In this document: positions 23,834 to 35,849 of the stretch, one piece after another | Numbering within the stretch: position 1 is the stretch's first letter | Layout of the letters: each line of letters starts with the position of its first letter | From: Lumbricus rubellus | Lineage: Eukaryota; Annelida; Clitellata; Crassiclitellata; Lumbricidae | Direction of reading: 5' to 3' | Assembly: GCA_945859605.1 (NCBI GenBank) | Contig: OX243815.1 | Span: forward strand, 35,705,785-35,769,784 | DNA length: 64,000 nt | The notes under the pieces: generated by a model | What the model was told of the DNA's origin: nothing | Seen by the model: only the letters and a program-made list of their open reading frames with translations | Database searches by the model: none | Made by a program: the position numbers and the translations under genes

Positions 23834-24396
23834 CTGTGACTTAGTATATTGTTGAAGAGTCCTGTGCCGAGTGACTTTGCTGATCTCTATGAGAATCAGC
23901 TCTTTATGTGTTTGACAGTGTACTCTGTTGATGATCCAACACCAACCAGCATTCATCCATGTATGGGTCTTTCTTCTTCTTCTTCTTATCTTTTTCATCT
24001 CCATTTCTAATTTTATTCAAATTTTGTTTCAAAGCAACCGGGAATTATGTTTAGTCATTTTAATTTCGGTCTTGTATTACGTTGATTGATTGATGAAGGA
24101 CAAATAGGACAATGCCAGTCAGACTCAAATCCATTCAGACCATTTAGACCATTTAGACCATTTAGATCGTTAAGACCATTAAGACCATTAAGTCCTCTTG
24201 TCTGTCTATTCAGTTTGAAGTCTACAGTTACATGTGCATTGGAATTTCGATTTTCTCCTTGTTTGACTCATCCATTGTGTTCATTGATTAGGAGAAGCAT
24301 CAGGTTTATTAAAGGCGGAATCCTTTTGGATAAGAGAGGACAGGTATTCAGCAATCCATATGTGTAAAGCATATCATGCTGACATGTGCAGATATA
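23834..24396. other. Intronic; small 9-bp tandem
   Basis: A short tandem of ACCATTTAG passing into ACCATTAAG occurs at 24137-24192. (CTT)n is seen near 23970. No gene. Confidence 0.6.
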
Positions 24397-25018
24397 CACG
24401 GTGAACGGGAAAAAACCGAACCTCTCCTATTGCTACGATAATTTGTGTAATAATTCGTATATTTTAATAAAATTTGGAGAAAACTCAGTTTAAAGGACAA
24501 GAATCAGATAACTATCACTTGTTAGTTATAATGTGTTCTAAATATCCTCCTTCGGCCTCAAAACACGCACATAGACGCGCTCTCACTGACTAGTTGCTGA
24601 ATCAATTACACTTATTACAGCTTGATCTGATTCGTCCCGTGCCTATATCATACGCTGACGCAGTTATCCGACACCACGTACCTTTTCTTGTAAACTTTTT
24701 CATGCATCACAGACCAGATTTTATAGTTCACGGGTCTAGGCTATTTGAACAGAATCAAATTTGCGGGATAGCGCATCAACAACTGCCTTGATCGCTAAAG
24801 CCGTGCCTGCTTGTTGACCTCCGTTAGTTCAGTCGCTGTATACACTGTTTGAAACATCTTAAATGACATCAAGTTTTAATTGGAATAGCGTATAATCACA
24901 AAAACTAGTTAAGTTTATAGTTGGGAATAAAATAGTTTTATTCTCAATAATATTTTTCCATGTTTTGTATTAATTTTTTTATTTCTTGTAGAGGTTCGGT
25001 TTTTTCCCGTTCACCGTG
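24397..25018. mobile_element. mariner-type non-autonomous element (622 bp)
   Basis: About 28-bp terminal inverted repeats, CACGGTGAACGGGAAAAAAC and its complement, are flanked by TA on both sides (24395-24396 and 25019-25020). The interior has a 65-codon open frame with no recognisable transposase motif; no DD(E/D) core is visible. Confidence 0.8.
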
Positions 25019-25332
25019 TAGTTACAATGCTGCAGTTATGTAGTTGCCATCATTGCCAATATAAGCTTACTGCAGTAGGTCAGCACCTTTTGCATCTTGT
25101 ATTGGCTGAAAGCATTATGTTTGATGTAAATGAAGATGTTGTAACAGTATGATACAACAGCTACAGCAGTGTTTAACTTCATATATATATATAAGCCAAG
25201 CAATTGTATTTTGTTAGGATCTGCTGTTCTTTGTCTATATGATTTCAAAATGGAAGCAGTAGAGTGACTGTGGTCATTGCAGTTGAAGTTGAGAAGAAGA
25301 AATGAGAGACAGGTTGTGTGTTCAGCTGCCGA

Positions 25333-25412
25333 GATCAGTCTGTGATTTCTCTCAATTTTAGGAGATTTATACACTCGATCAGTCTGTGATTTCTCTCAGT
25401 TTTAGGAGATAA
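25333..25412. repeat. 44-bp tandem duplication
   Basis: GATCAGTCTGTGATTTCTCT through TTAGGAGAT is repeated with a step of 44 bp and one substitution. Confidence 0.85.
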
Positions 25413-25420
25413 TTATCGAC

Positions 25421-25538
25421 ATAATGAAACTTACTAGACTATACTACCTGTGTCAAATGCTTTTATAAGAAAGTAAATTGGAATTTGAAAGAAGATTTGA
25501 TTAAGTTCATAAAAATAATAACAAATTAACACCAAAAT
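25421..25538 (+). repeat. 118-bp dispersed repeat, copy 1
   Basis: Starts ATAATGAAACTTACTAGACT; the copy at 28649-28766 differs only at one base (ACC versus ATC near the end). It has no visible inverted repeats, tail or target duplication. Confidence 0.9.
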
Positions 25539-27554
25539 GAGGCAAACAGCAACTGATTTAGCTAGTGATATTTGAAGACTATCTTTACCAGCTCTGTATT
25601 CTATAGTTGTGTGTGTTTAGACCTAAACTGTTGGAATACATTCTTTGAGAGGGCATGTTTTCCAAATCATTGGATGTTCTGCACAGAACATGTTTTATTG
25701 AGTCTACAGTTGTATAAAAATTGTGATTCTATAAAACATGTTTTGTTCAACTGCAGAAATCAATGCTGCACTCTTCTAAAGTCTGTGTACTTTGTACAGT
25801 TTGCAGGATTCATATTTTCTTTTCTTTTCTCAGCAAGACAGCAGCAGACTCTTACTCAGACAGTGCACTGGTCGATGACGGATTGCAGTCCGTAAGAATA
25901 TCATTTCCTATGTGATTTGCAGCACCATGCATGTGATTAATTGGTCACCAGCTGACGCTATATCAACCACTGTCACGCTCAATTCACGGCCAATGGACAC
26001 AGCCAACAATCTGGCATGATCAATGCGTGGCCATGGCCGCTAGATGCACCCAGTAACACAGCCAGCCCATCATCAAGGTCTTCTGCAGTCAAATGACTTG
26101 CACTTTATAGTGTGGTAAAGCCAGTAGCCAATCAAACAAGTCAACGATTCATCAATGTTATAGCAAGAAAAATTCTATGCTTTGCTGACTAGGTACTTGG
26201 TTATAACATGTGACACCATATACCGCTATGTGGCACTTGATTTTCATCAAGAAAAGTCATAGTACTTGAATCTTGTTTCAAATCCATGGTGGCTAATATT
26301 GAACACAGACGGTCTTAGCAATGTCAGTTCTGATGATCGTGTTTCAAATCCATGGTGGCTATTGATGATCGTGTGGTCAGCAACTTGAGTTAATGTTGCG
26401 TACACAGTGTGTACGCTACACACTCACCTGACACGAGATGCGCTGTGTGCATTCATGCTGTTCCTTCATTGGACCAGTCATCAATCACAGATCTTCCTAA
26501 TATTGATCTATTCCTCTGATTGGACATCCTCCTCCTCCTCCTCCTCCTCCTCCTCCTCCTCCTCGGTCAGACACATTCCATGCTACTGCCACTCTGCTGC
26601 TGCTGCTGCTGACAATGGTGATGATGATGATGATGATGAATGCCGGTGAAATTGGGTTAAAGTGAGCGATAAATTTGGCTGATTACTGCACTGCTGTCTG
26701 AACTCGAAAATTGAAACCGTTCATTCATTTCACTATATTGATAACTTATTATATAGCTCATTTTTCAAAACAGATTGCTTCTTCTCTTGTAAGTTTATTC
26801 GTGCAAAGAGAGATTTATTTATATGAGAACAGTGATGTTACTGATATTGTTTCTGTAACATCAGAGCAATGTGTCAGGTTCGCCAATTGTGGTTATATAT
26901 CAGAAACCTTATCAGAAATAATCTTGTCTGCTCTCTTGCTTAGATTGTGTCAACTCGATTTTGTAGCTCTGGCATCTTTTATCTTTGACTTAAAAGGTTC
27001 TCTGAGTCTTGCAGGGATGCTCCATGACCACCACAGTTCTTCACTGGGAATGATTTAATTTGTCCTATCTGACATATGGAATTCTTAGCATGAGTCTTTC
27101 TACCTATCCTTATCCACTGGATAGAGGATGATGTATGTATCACCCAACAGCCAACAATCTTTGGGTGTTTTGGTCGTGCTGTGGCATTGAAATGGACTTT
27201 GAAATGGATTTTGTGCTGCTGCGTCAAGGAATTCAGCTGGCAACACCGTTTCTTCAAAGCTCAAATTCTGCCGCACTAAACTGGGAAGAATCGAACGATG
27301 GAGCAAATGTTTAATGCACTTCCTTTGGCATTCAATGCTCATGTTTCTTTTCATAGACGAATCCAAGATGTTTGATCATCTCAGAATCTCTAGCATCTTG
27401 CAAGCCCTTTCATCTGGAAATGCAGATACTGAAATTTTAAGCAATATATTGGAACGGTCTCCCACTGGCTTTATGCCTTTTGCCTGGAGTTACTCAAATG
27501 CATTTTATCACAGCCTTAACACTGTCCTTATTCAGCTGTGGTTGGGTCGGAAGC
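25539..27554. other. Intronic; trinucleotide microsatellites
   Basis: Contains (CCT)n at 26528-26562, (GCT)n at 26598-26610 and (GAT)n at 26617-26637. A repeated GTTTCAAATCCATGGTGGCTA occurs at about 26275 and 26340. No gene is supported. Confidence 0.6.
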
Positions 27555-27640
27555 ACTCCTAAGTAGTAACCTTGAAAGGGCACTATAAAAATCTTTGTAA
27601 TGAATGAATGAACGAGCAAATGAATGAATGAATGAATGGT
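27555..27640 (+). mobile_element. Retroelement 3'-tail fragment
   Basis: CCTTGAAAGGGCACTATAAA followed by (TGAA)n, the same tail grammar as other retroelement fragments here. The body upstream is not recognisable. Confidence 0.5.
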
Positions 27641-28033
27641 GCACCAAACGAAGTTATAGTCAGGTCAGAGCATAATTGTGCAATGCTGAAACACTGTTCG
27701 CATTGATCTCAAGTCAGCGTCTGTCCGTGCGTTGATTCAGCCACACGTGTGCTACACCACACAGAATAATTCTTCTCTCGCTACCAGTCGGCCGTGATAT
27801 TCAGGTGGAGATTATAGTCTCCAGGAATCACGAGCTACGTGCTATAAATACGAAATGCTGTGTATAAGTGATGAGAATTCATTGAAGAAGACAGATGACG
27901 TCATATTTGGGGCTGATGGTGTTACTGAACCCAACCTGGAGTAAATGCCAAGGAGGGTTAGTGGAAGGATGCTAACACCTTAAGGAAAATTGGTGAACTG
28001 TCTTAGGCTCATGATCTTCCTTAGGCATATTAT
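27641..28033. other. Intronic; isolated CRE-like palindrome
   Basis: TGACGTCA at 27896-27903 is the full CRE/ATF palindrome but has no promoter context. Otherwise nothing seen. Confidence 0.4.
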
Positions 28034-28225
28034 TCATTGTAGACCCTTCTATGTGGAATGACCTTCCTCCCACTATCCATACTAAGATCTTATTGGGGGT
28101 GTCATTCTCAGCCCTTCGCTGCTTGAAGTATTTCTTATTTTCTTGGGGGATGTCACACTGAGAGCGCCTCTGAATAGTTAGTCTGTAAGAGACGCTCTAT
28201 AAATGCTAATATACAATACAATACA
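28034..28225 (+). pseudogene. LINE C-terminal fragment with 3' tail
   Basis: Translation gives DPSMWNDLPPTIHTKILLGV then SFSALRCLKYFLF, the C-terminal block of CR1/L2-like LINEs, followed by GAGCGCCTCTGAATAG and a GACGCTCTATAAATGC tail with (ATACA)n. Confidence 0.65.
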
Positions 28226-28648
28226 TTTATGTTTTCTTTGTCAGAGAATGATGTAACCTCCACTGTGACAGCCAAAAGACTTAGCTGGATCAATCAAACC
28301 ACTCTGACACTTTGTCGATAATGTATCCACAGCCAGTATATCCGGTGACCGGTGTGTCTTTGGGTCACTGGTGATGAGGAGGCATGCCACACAGTGGTGT
28401 CAGCATGATTTGAAAGTAGTTCGACAAATTAGAGGATCTGGAAGATGGAAATCCCCAGTGGAGTCTATTGGTATTTGGTGTGTTGTATTTATTGAGAGTA
28501 TTTCATGCCATTTCATGTTTAACTGGATTACTGAAGAAAAGTAAAAATACATATGAAAGCATAAGAATTATCATATCATTTTTTATAAAGAAAACAGAAA
28601 AATAGCATAATATATTCTGTTGTGCAAAAGTATGTTTTGTAAACTACG

Positions 28649-28766
28649 ATAATGAAACTTACTAGACTATACTACCTGTGTCAAATGCTTTTATAAGAAA
28701 GTAAATTGGAATTTGAAAGAAGATTTGATTAAGTTCATAAAAATAATAACAAATTAACATCAAAAT
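28649..28766 (+). repeat. 118-bp dispersed repeat, copy 2
   Basis: 117 of 118 bases match 25421-25538, same orientation, 3.2 kb apart; flanks are unrelated. Confidence 0.9.
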
Positions 28767-28811
28767 TGTTGACAAGTTAGTTTTTTAATTAATATTGCTA
28801 TGGGCAATTGT

Positions 28812-29030
28812 GGGCATGGTGGTGTAGTGGGTATGTTCGCTGCTTTGCAGCCGGAGGGTTGCAGGTTCGAATCCACCTCAAGTCGCTGTGTAGGGACCTT
28901 GGGCAAAGTCACTCGCAATTGCTCAGTATTTCGGCGTAAAAATTAAATTCAGTGTGCGCACTGTTGTCGGGCGCGCTTCTGAGTAGAACCTTGAAGGGAC
29001 GCTATAACAAGTGCGCATACAAACAAACAC
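28812..29030 (+). mobile_element. tRNA-derived SINE, + copy
   Basis: Starts GGGCATGGTGGTGTAGTGGG; B box GGTTCGAATCC at 28864-28874; ends GCTATAACAAGTGCGCATAC with (AAAC)n. It is the best-preserved copy of the family in the window. Confidence 0.88.
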
Positions 29031-29505
29031 TAGATCCTGCATCTCTTCTAGTTACACTGACATGCAATTTCACAGCTTACAGGATTTCAAAAATGACATC
29101 GCAGTTTTATCCCTTGAGGGCAAGTCTTATCGTTTAACAAGTCAATAGTGTCAGTTTTCGTGATGGACATAGAGAACGCGCAACATCGTTCAATTGCGTC
29201 ATTGTTGATTGCAGATCTGTCTTCAAGACTTCAACCATTTAACTCCTCTCGACAGTTGCTGCAGCTGAAATGCATACTAGCAAAAGTCGAATGAAATAAA
29301 TCACTTCAGCACACACATGAATGAGAATCAGGATGTAGGAGTTTCATTACATATCCATGATGTATTGGAATTCTTTAACGTCAGATGGACGTTTCTTTAC
29401 CACTGCACGATGATTTTAATGTTTGAAATTCAGTGAAATGAAATTGGAAGCTGCTGCTGTGATGATTCTTTCGTCTGTGATAAGATAGCAATCATAAGAG
29501 AGCAA

Positions 29506-29663
29506 CATGGGCGGATCCAGAGGGGGCTTATCCGGCCATGGCCCCCCATTTAGGAATGCCCAAGTATCGTGGCCCCCCCCCCCCATTTGGATTGAACATG
29601 CTGTGGAACAATGTATATGTAGTGTCTCAGGTCTGACACATAAGGTAGTAGAGAGAGATAGAT

Positions 29664-29696
<33 letters not shown>

Positions 29697-30276
29697 TAGC
29701 GAGGGGAAGATAGAAAGAGAGACAGACAGAGAAAGAGATACAGATAGATTGACAGGCAGGAGAAAGGAAGAGAGGCTAAGAGTGAAGGAAGGCTGGATTG
29801 GCCAAGCAAGGGACCAATCAGATTAGGACACATAGGGGAAGAAGCTAGGAGTCAGGCAGGTGAGAGGAGAGAAGTCAGTTCACAGTCGGGTTTCAGTCAG
29901 CGAAGAAATAAGAGGTAGACGAAGGAGATAGAGGGGCTGCGACCCCAAAGGCCAGAATGGCCAAGGGCGAGCAAAAGAAGGAGAGCAGCGAGAAGGAAGA
30001 AGTCAGCGAGGAGTTAAGAGTTCAGCCCTGGTCGTCATCGTCGTTGTAGTCGAGTGTCTGATTATCGTTGTCATCTAACTGTTGAATAATAATAAACTCT
30101 GAAAGGACCATGAGTTGTTCCCTGGCTATCTGGTCGAATAACTTGAACAATGTCAAGCGACCAGCGCCTCTACAGATATATTGTACATTTTGGCCCCCCC
30201 TATTCAGAAATGCCCATGCATTGTGGCCCCCATTTGAATTTTGGCCCCCCTTACAAAGTTTCTGTATCCGCCCCTG
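29506..30276. mobile_element. hAT-type element (771 bp) at the edge of a minisatellite
   Basis: Ends CATGGGCGGATCCAG and the complement of CAGGGGCGGATACAG are flanked by an exact 8-bp target duplication GAGAGCAA (29498-29505 and 30277-30284). Both subterminal regions carry GGCCCCCC runs. The interior has (GACA)n at about 29671-29695 and GA-rich text. No transposase. The target lies inside the seed of the 14-bp minisatellite to the right. Confidence 0.88.
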
Positions 30277-31715
30277 GAGAGCAATCATAAGAGAGCAATC
30301 ATAAGAGGGCAATCATAAGAGAGCAATCATAAGAGAGCAATCATAAGAGAGCAATCATAATGAGCAATCATAAGAGAGCAATCATAATGAGCAATCATAA
30401 GAGAGCAATCACAAGAGAGCAATCACAAGAGAGCAATCATAAGAGAGCAATCATAGTGAGCAATCATAAGAGAGCAATCATAATGAGCAATCATAAGAGA
30501 GCAATCATAAGAGAGCAATCATAAGAGAGCAATCATAATGAGCAATCATAAGAGAGCAATCATAAGAGAGCAATCATAATGAGCAATCATAAGAGAGCAA
30601 TCATAAGAGAGCAATCACAAGAGAGCAATCACAAGAGAGCAATCATAAGAGAGCAATCACAAGAGAGCAATCATAAGAGAGCAATCACAAGAGAGCAATC
30701 ACAAGAGAGCAATCATAAGAGAGCAATCATAATGAGCAATCATAAGAGAGCAATCACAAGAGAGCAATCACAAGAGAGCAATCATAAGAGAGCAATCATA
30801 ATGAGCAATCATAAGAGAGCAATCATAATGAGCAATCATAAGAGAGCAATCACAAGAGAGCAATCACAAGAGAGCAATCATAAGAGAGCAATCATAGTGA
30901 GCAATCATAAGAGAGCAATCATAATGAGCAATCATAAGAGAGCAATCATAAGAGAGCAATCATAAGAGAGCAATCATAATGAGCAATCATAAGAGAGCAA
31001 TCATAAGAGAGCAATCATAATGAGCAATCATAAGAGAGCAATCATAAGAGAGCAATCACAAGAGAGCAATCACAAGAGAGCAATCATAAGAGAGCAATCA
31101 CAAGAGAGCAATCATAAGAGAGCAATCACAAGAGAGCAATCACAAGAGAGCAATCATAAGAGAGCAATCATAATGAGCAATCATAAGAGAGCAATCACAA
31201 GAGAGCAATCACAAGAGAGCAATCATAAGAGAGCAATCATAATGAGCAATCATAAGAGAGCAATCATAATGAGCAATCATAAGAGAGCAATCATAAGAGA
31301 GCAATCATAAGAGAGCAATCATAATGAGCAATCATAAGAGAGCAATCATAAGAGAGCAATCATAATGAGCAATCATAAGAGAGCAATCATAATGAGCAAT
31401 CATAAGAGAGCAATCACAAGAGAGCAATCACAAGAGCAATCACAAGAGAGCAATCACAAGAGAGCAATCACAAGAGAGCAATCACAAGAGAGCAATCATA
31501 AGAGAGCAATCACAAGAGAGCAATCACAAGAGAGCAATCATAATGAGTAATCATAAGAGAGCAATCACAAGAGAGCAATCATAATGAGTAATCATAAGAG
31601 AGGAATCATAATGAGCAATCATAAGAGAGCAATCATAATGAGCAATCATAAGAGAGCAATCACAAGAGAGCAATCATAATGAGCAATCATAAGAGAGAGC
31701 AATCATAATGAGCAA
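30277..31715. repeat. 14-bp minisatellite (GAGAGCAATCATAA), ~100 copies
   Basis: Unit GAGAGCAATCATAA with 13-bp TGAGCAATCATAA and CACAA variants. A higher-order period of 441 bp is visible: the variant order starting near 30579 recurs from 31020 for about 260 bp. Only about one and a half units lie left of the hAT element (29484-29505). Confidence 0.97.
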
Positions 31716-31907
31716 TTGGGGCAGACAAAACAGTTCAATGATGTCAATACGTCATTATGTAACTGTAAAAAAATCATCACAGTTGCCATCTTCTTGAATT
31801 GAATTGAATTGAATTGTTAAGACGATTAAATATAAACCACTGATGAAAATTTATAAGGACAAGAACTTATTTACTTTGAATTGCATCACTCCTGGCATTG
31901 CTGGTGA

Positions 31908-31985
31908 CATTACATTGCTGGTGACATTACATTGCTGGTGACATTACATTGCTGGTGACGTTACATTGCTGGTGACATTACATTA
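31908..31985. repeat. 17-bp tandem repeat (ACATTACATTGCTGGTG)
   Basis: About five near-perfect copies, one with G for A. Confidence 0.9.
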
Positions 31986-32925
31986 TGATATTATGGTTTC
32001 ATTCCATTGAGACTATAAAACTAAAGTAGAAGAAGTTGAATGACATGAATGAAACTTTTAAGTATTTTCTAACTTTCAACAGACAAAAAATAGGTATGGC
32101 AAAATAGGTATGGTGTTGGCAACATATCACTTAAAGAGTGGTATGAACAAAGGTGTCCAACTGTCCATCTGTGTGCCTAGCAAGATGTCTAGTTGGCTAG
32201 TGATGATCATGTCAGGAATGGAGACATTCATGTCCTAAAGAACAGGTGAACATCCAGCAGTGTCTTGACATAATACTCCAGGCTGAGAAGCTGGGTCAAT
32301 GGGTGTGTAGAAGCAAAACAGAGATGAAGGAGGCTGTCTAAACAATGTGTTACATCTTAGAAATCGTTTTTCTCAACTTTGCAGAAAGTGGACATAGAAC
32401 TGTATTGTTCTAGGGGCACAATTTCGCTTTAATTTCAGTCCAGTTGCATGATGGCATAATTATGTTGTCATTGGACCACAAAACTTCAGGAAATTGCAGA
32501 ACACAAATACCCTGAGTAGTACCATTCTTGGAAGTGCAACCGAACGTATCCAGAAGACACCCACCTAGCAGTCTTACTTGTCTTTTTTCTATTTGGCAAT
32601 GGCTGCTAGAGGCGAGACATAATTCTATAATGCTTAGATTTGGGTTGCTACCTCTTGTCACATTTAACACTTAGCAGTTTATTACGTAGTCTGTCAAATA
32701 TGCTTTGCTGTTCACAAACGCATGTTTCTTCACACTATTAGCATGGCCATAGGGACAGAGTGCACAGCCATCTCAACCCTTCTTAGGCTGGGGCCTGAGA
32801 TTTGTGGAAATGTGGTCAATTTTTAGGAGCACCCGTATGTGTTGCTACTGATCAATAGAATTTTATGATTGAATGGAATGGTTTCAGATGCTTACATAAT
32901 GAGTATGGACAAAGTAAGATGAAGG
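31986..32925. other. Intronic, nothing recognised
   Basis: No repeat or coding signal; an 86-codon minus-strand frame (32410-32670) has no known domain. Confidence 0.5.
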
Positions 32926-33010
32926 CATTCATGTGATCATGAGCTTATTCATGTGATCATGAGCTTATTCATGTGATCATGAGCTTATTCATGTGATCAT
33001 GAGCTTATTC
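32926..33010. repeat. 20-bp tandem repeat (ATTCATGTGATCATGAGCTT)
   Basis: Four copies; each contains the palindrome TGATCA and could form a small hairpin. Confidence 0.9.
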
Positions 33011-33467
33011 CAGAAAGTTGGACTTCACAGAAGTTCAGATCCAGGGATAAGCCAAGTTATGCCATTCCGCACAGTGGGGAAATCTACTGTCATGCATTGA
33101 TGGATGAAACCAAGATACATAAGAATATTGATCTGGAGCAGCCATAAGGCAATTACACGTAGCTCTTAAACTTGGTGCATTTGTGTGTGACCAACCAGTT
33201 ATTGACCGTACATTGCTGCATGACTGAACACGATGCTTCTTGCATCAGTGAGCAGCATTTATGTATCTATGGAGAGCCTCAGGCTCACATGTTCTGTGTT
33301 TATTTATTTATTTATATTTATTTTCCTGAACCAAACAAACATAATACAATTATGGCAATGAACATAATACTTTAACATAATTTGTTGCAAGTCAAGTGCT
33401 TAAACTAGTCAGCTAAATCATGGAAGAGGAAAGATTCAATATTGAACTGATATATTAGGAGGGACAT

Positions 33468-34193
33468 CGTCGCCTGAGGATTATCTTGTCGTATGTCCAT
33501 TTTTTTCAAAATCGAGTTTAGACTTGTTTTGTAGCAAAAAATTGTTTATCTTTCTTCACTGTTAACCGTTAGGAGATACGACAAGTCGTTTTAAAGATAT
33601 TCAACAAAAACTACCTGTCGTATGTCCATGATACAGGATTGCATTGTCGTATCTCCAATTTAGTAAGTAATTTTCTGTTGTATCTCCAGTACCGCATTCA
33701 CGGTTTAAAAGTGCATTGTCGTATGTCCAGAGAAAGCTCGTCGCTGATTGGACGATAAGGAGATACGACATTATACACTGCACACTTCATGGTATCATAG
33801 TGTCGTATGTCCAGAGAATAAAAAACATTCTTTTATTTAAAAATGGTATTAAACTTGCAAAAATTGAAACGAACATAGTCGCAATTGATTGTATATTGCT
33901 TTCTTTATTATTTCATATTTTTTTTAAAAATTCTCACGTCAGGATGACTTGCAATTGATTTAAATCCATTTTTATACAACATTTTCCTAAATTTCACAAA
34001 AACCATTCTAAGTTTCAGTTTAATTTTTGTGCAACATTCTTTAATTAATGTCGATGCTTTAATATGACGTCTTTCCTTGAAGTTTTATTGCACTGGATAT
34101 TTTATTTTTGGCGTCCAAAGTTGCGAAACTTAAAACTCGTTTTTCTCGGAATTCACAAAAGTGGACATACGACAAGATAATCCTCAGGCGACG
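33468..34193. mobile_element. Unnamed MITE family, copy 1 (726 bp), 4-bp target duplication ACAT
   Basis: Terminal inverted repeats of at least 30 bp start CGTCGCCTGAGGATTATC and run into TTGTCGTATGTCCA. Flanks give ACAT at 33464-33467 and 34194-34197. Inside, the 12-mer TGTCGTATSTCC or its complement occurs about eight times. The 4-bp duplication excludes Tc1/mariner, Harbinger, hAT and piggyBac habits. No transposase is present. It is inserted at the 5' end of a degenerate SINE. Confidence 0.85.
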
Positions 34194-34300
34194 ACATGGT
34201 AGTGTAATGGACCTTGTAGCCAAAAGTTTGAATCTATCTGAAGCCAAGCGTAGGGACCATGGACAAGTTGCTCACCTATAAATTGTCTGTAAGGGAGGCA
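34194..34300 (+). mobile_element. Degenerate tRNA-derived SINE fragment
   Basis: CATGGTAGTGTAATGG, then AGTTTGAATCTATCTGAAGC and GTAGGGACCATGGACAAG follow the order of the SINE consensus (A box, B box, GTAGGGACCTTGGGCAAG). The first bases (GGGACAT) lie left of the MITE at 33468. Confidence 0.55.
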
Positions 34301-34677
34301 GCAGGAACCATCCTCACTCATCTCATCCCTAGGCAGTTGAAAAACCAATGGACCTGCCTTTGGGCAGAGGGCTTCATTTAGAGGCAGATTTAAACAATCT
34401 GCCATTGCAGGCAGTTTTTTTATTGAGCAATTAAAAATCAGACCTATATATATAGCAATTTTGGAGCAAAACAATTATTTTAAAAACTTTAATTTGAAGC
34501 ATTTCAAGTGATTGGTTGTAAGAAATAAATAAGAAGTATTTGTTTATTTAGTATATATTAGTTAGTCTTCAAAATTATATTAGGTTGGAAAATTCCCATT
34601 GAAAATTGAAGCATCACATTTCAGCTGCATCTGCAGATATACACAAGACTTGCTTCCTTATCCAATGTTTTACATAT

Positions 34678-35224
34678 CGTCGCCTCAGAACTATCTTAAT
34701 CGTTAGGAGGTACGACAAGTCATTTTAAAGATATTCACCGAAAACTTGCTGTTGTATGTCCATGTTTGGGATTGTTTTGTCGTATCCCCAATTTCTACAT
34801 GTAGGCTTATTTTCTCCATAAAATTTTACCAAAACTTCTTCAACCTCGATTATCTCAAAGGTGTGGAGATACGCGAAGATAATTATATATCAGGCAACGA
34901 GTTTTCAAGGAGTAAAAGCTACTGCAGAATTGGATATACGACAACATGACACTGAATTACTGATGGACATATGACAAAGCGTTTCTTATAAATTCGAAGC
35001 TACAGTGCCATATATCCATTTTTTACAGCATTTTCCAAAATTTCACAAAAACCATTCTAAGTTTCAATTTAATTTTAATGCAGCATCTTTTAATCAATGT
35101 TGATGCTTTAATATGACGTCTGTGCACTGAATATCTTTTTTGCGTCCAAAGTTGCGAAACTTCTACCTCGTTTTTCTCTGAATTCACATAAGTGGAGATA
35201 CGCGAAGATAATTCTCAGGCGACG
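34678..35224. mobile_element. Unnamed MITE family, copy 2 (547 bp), 4-bp target duplication ATAT
   Basis: Ends CGTCGCCTCAGAACTATCTT and the complement of CGTCGCCTGAGAATTATCTT, flanked by ATAT (34674-34677 and 35225-35228). It shares long internal stretches with copy 1 (for example TTTCACAAAAACCATTCTAA and ATGCTTTAATATGACGTCT) and the TACGACA/GGAGATACG motif. Confidence 0.85.
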
Positions 35225-35849
35225 ATATGTGTATGAGGGGAATTCAATAAAGTAATAGTAACATCACTCGTGTGAAGAACAAAGCATCAAGTAGAAAGTA
35301 GGATCAATTCTCGCTACCCTCCCAAAAGTACGCTCAGCCTTAGACATTTTGCTCAACATTTGTGATTTCTTGACTAGCAATTAGAGATCGGATGAGACGT
35401 AAATTGGACGCTGTTCTAGACTGTTATATTCTTCGATCTATGATGCCGATAAACAACTAGATTGGATTGTCCAACTTCGCTCACTTCATTGCGTCTACCA
35501 TCTGAAGGAAGCAGAACGATAGAAAGCATGGATGACTTTGGCCATCAGTCTCCTCAGGTCTGGTCAGCCATCCTCCTCCCTCTGCTTCCACTGCAACTCC
35601 ATCCTTCACTGCAGCAGAAGAATTTCATTAAATGCTTACAACGAAGATCGACCGACTTCGTGCTTTGACTGCTCTTACTCCTCCACCAAAATTCTTTCTA
35701 CTATCTTCTATTTCAGATTTGGAACCTTATCTAGTGCTAAAGTTTGCAACATAAAAATCATGTGAACTTGACCCACTACCATCCTTTGTCATCATTGCCA
35801 TTTTAGACATCTTGCCCCTTCTTGTTTTATCTGTTCTCTTTCAGCCTCC
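35225..35849. other. Intronic, nothing firmly recognised
   Basis: Parts of 35460-35720 may be upstream LINE sequence of the fragment that follows, but no motif supports it. Confidence 0.4.
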
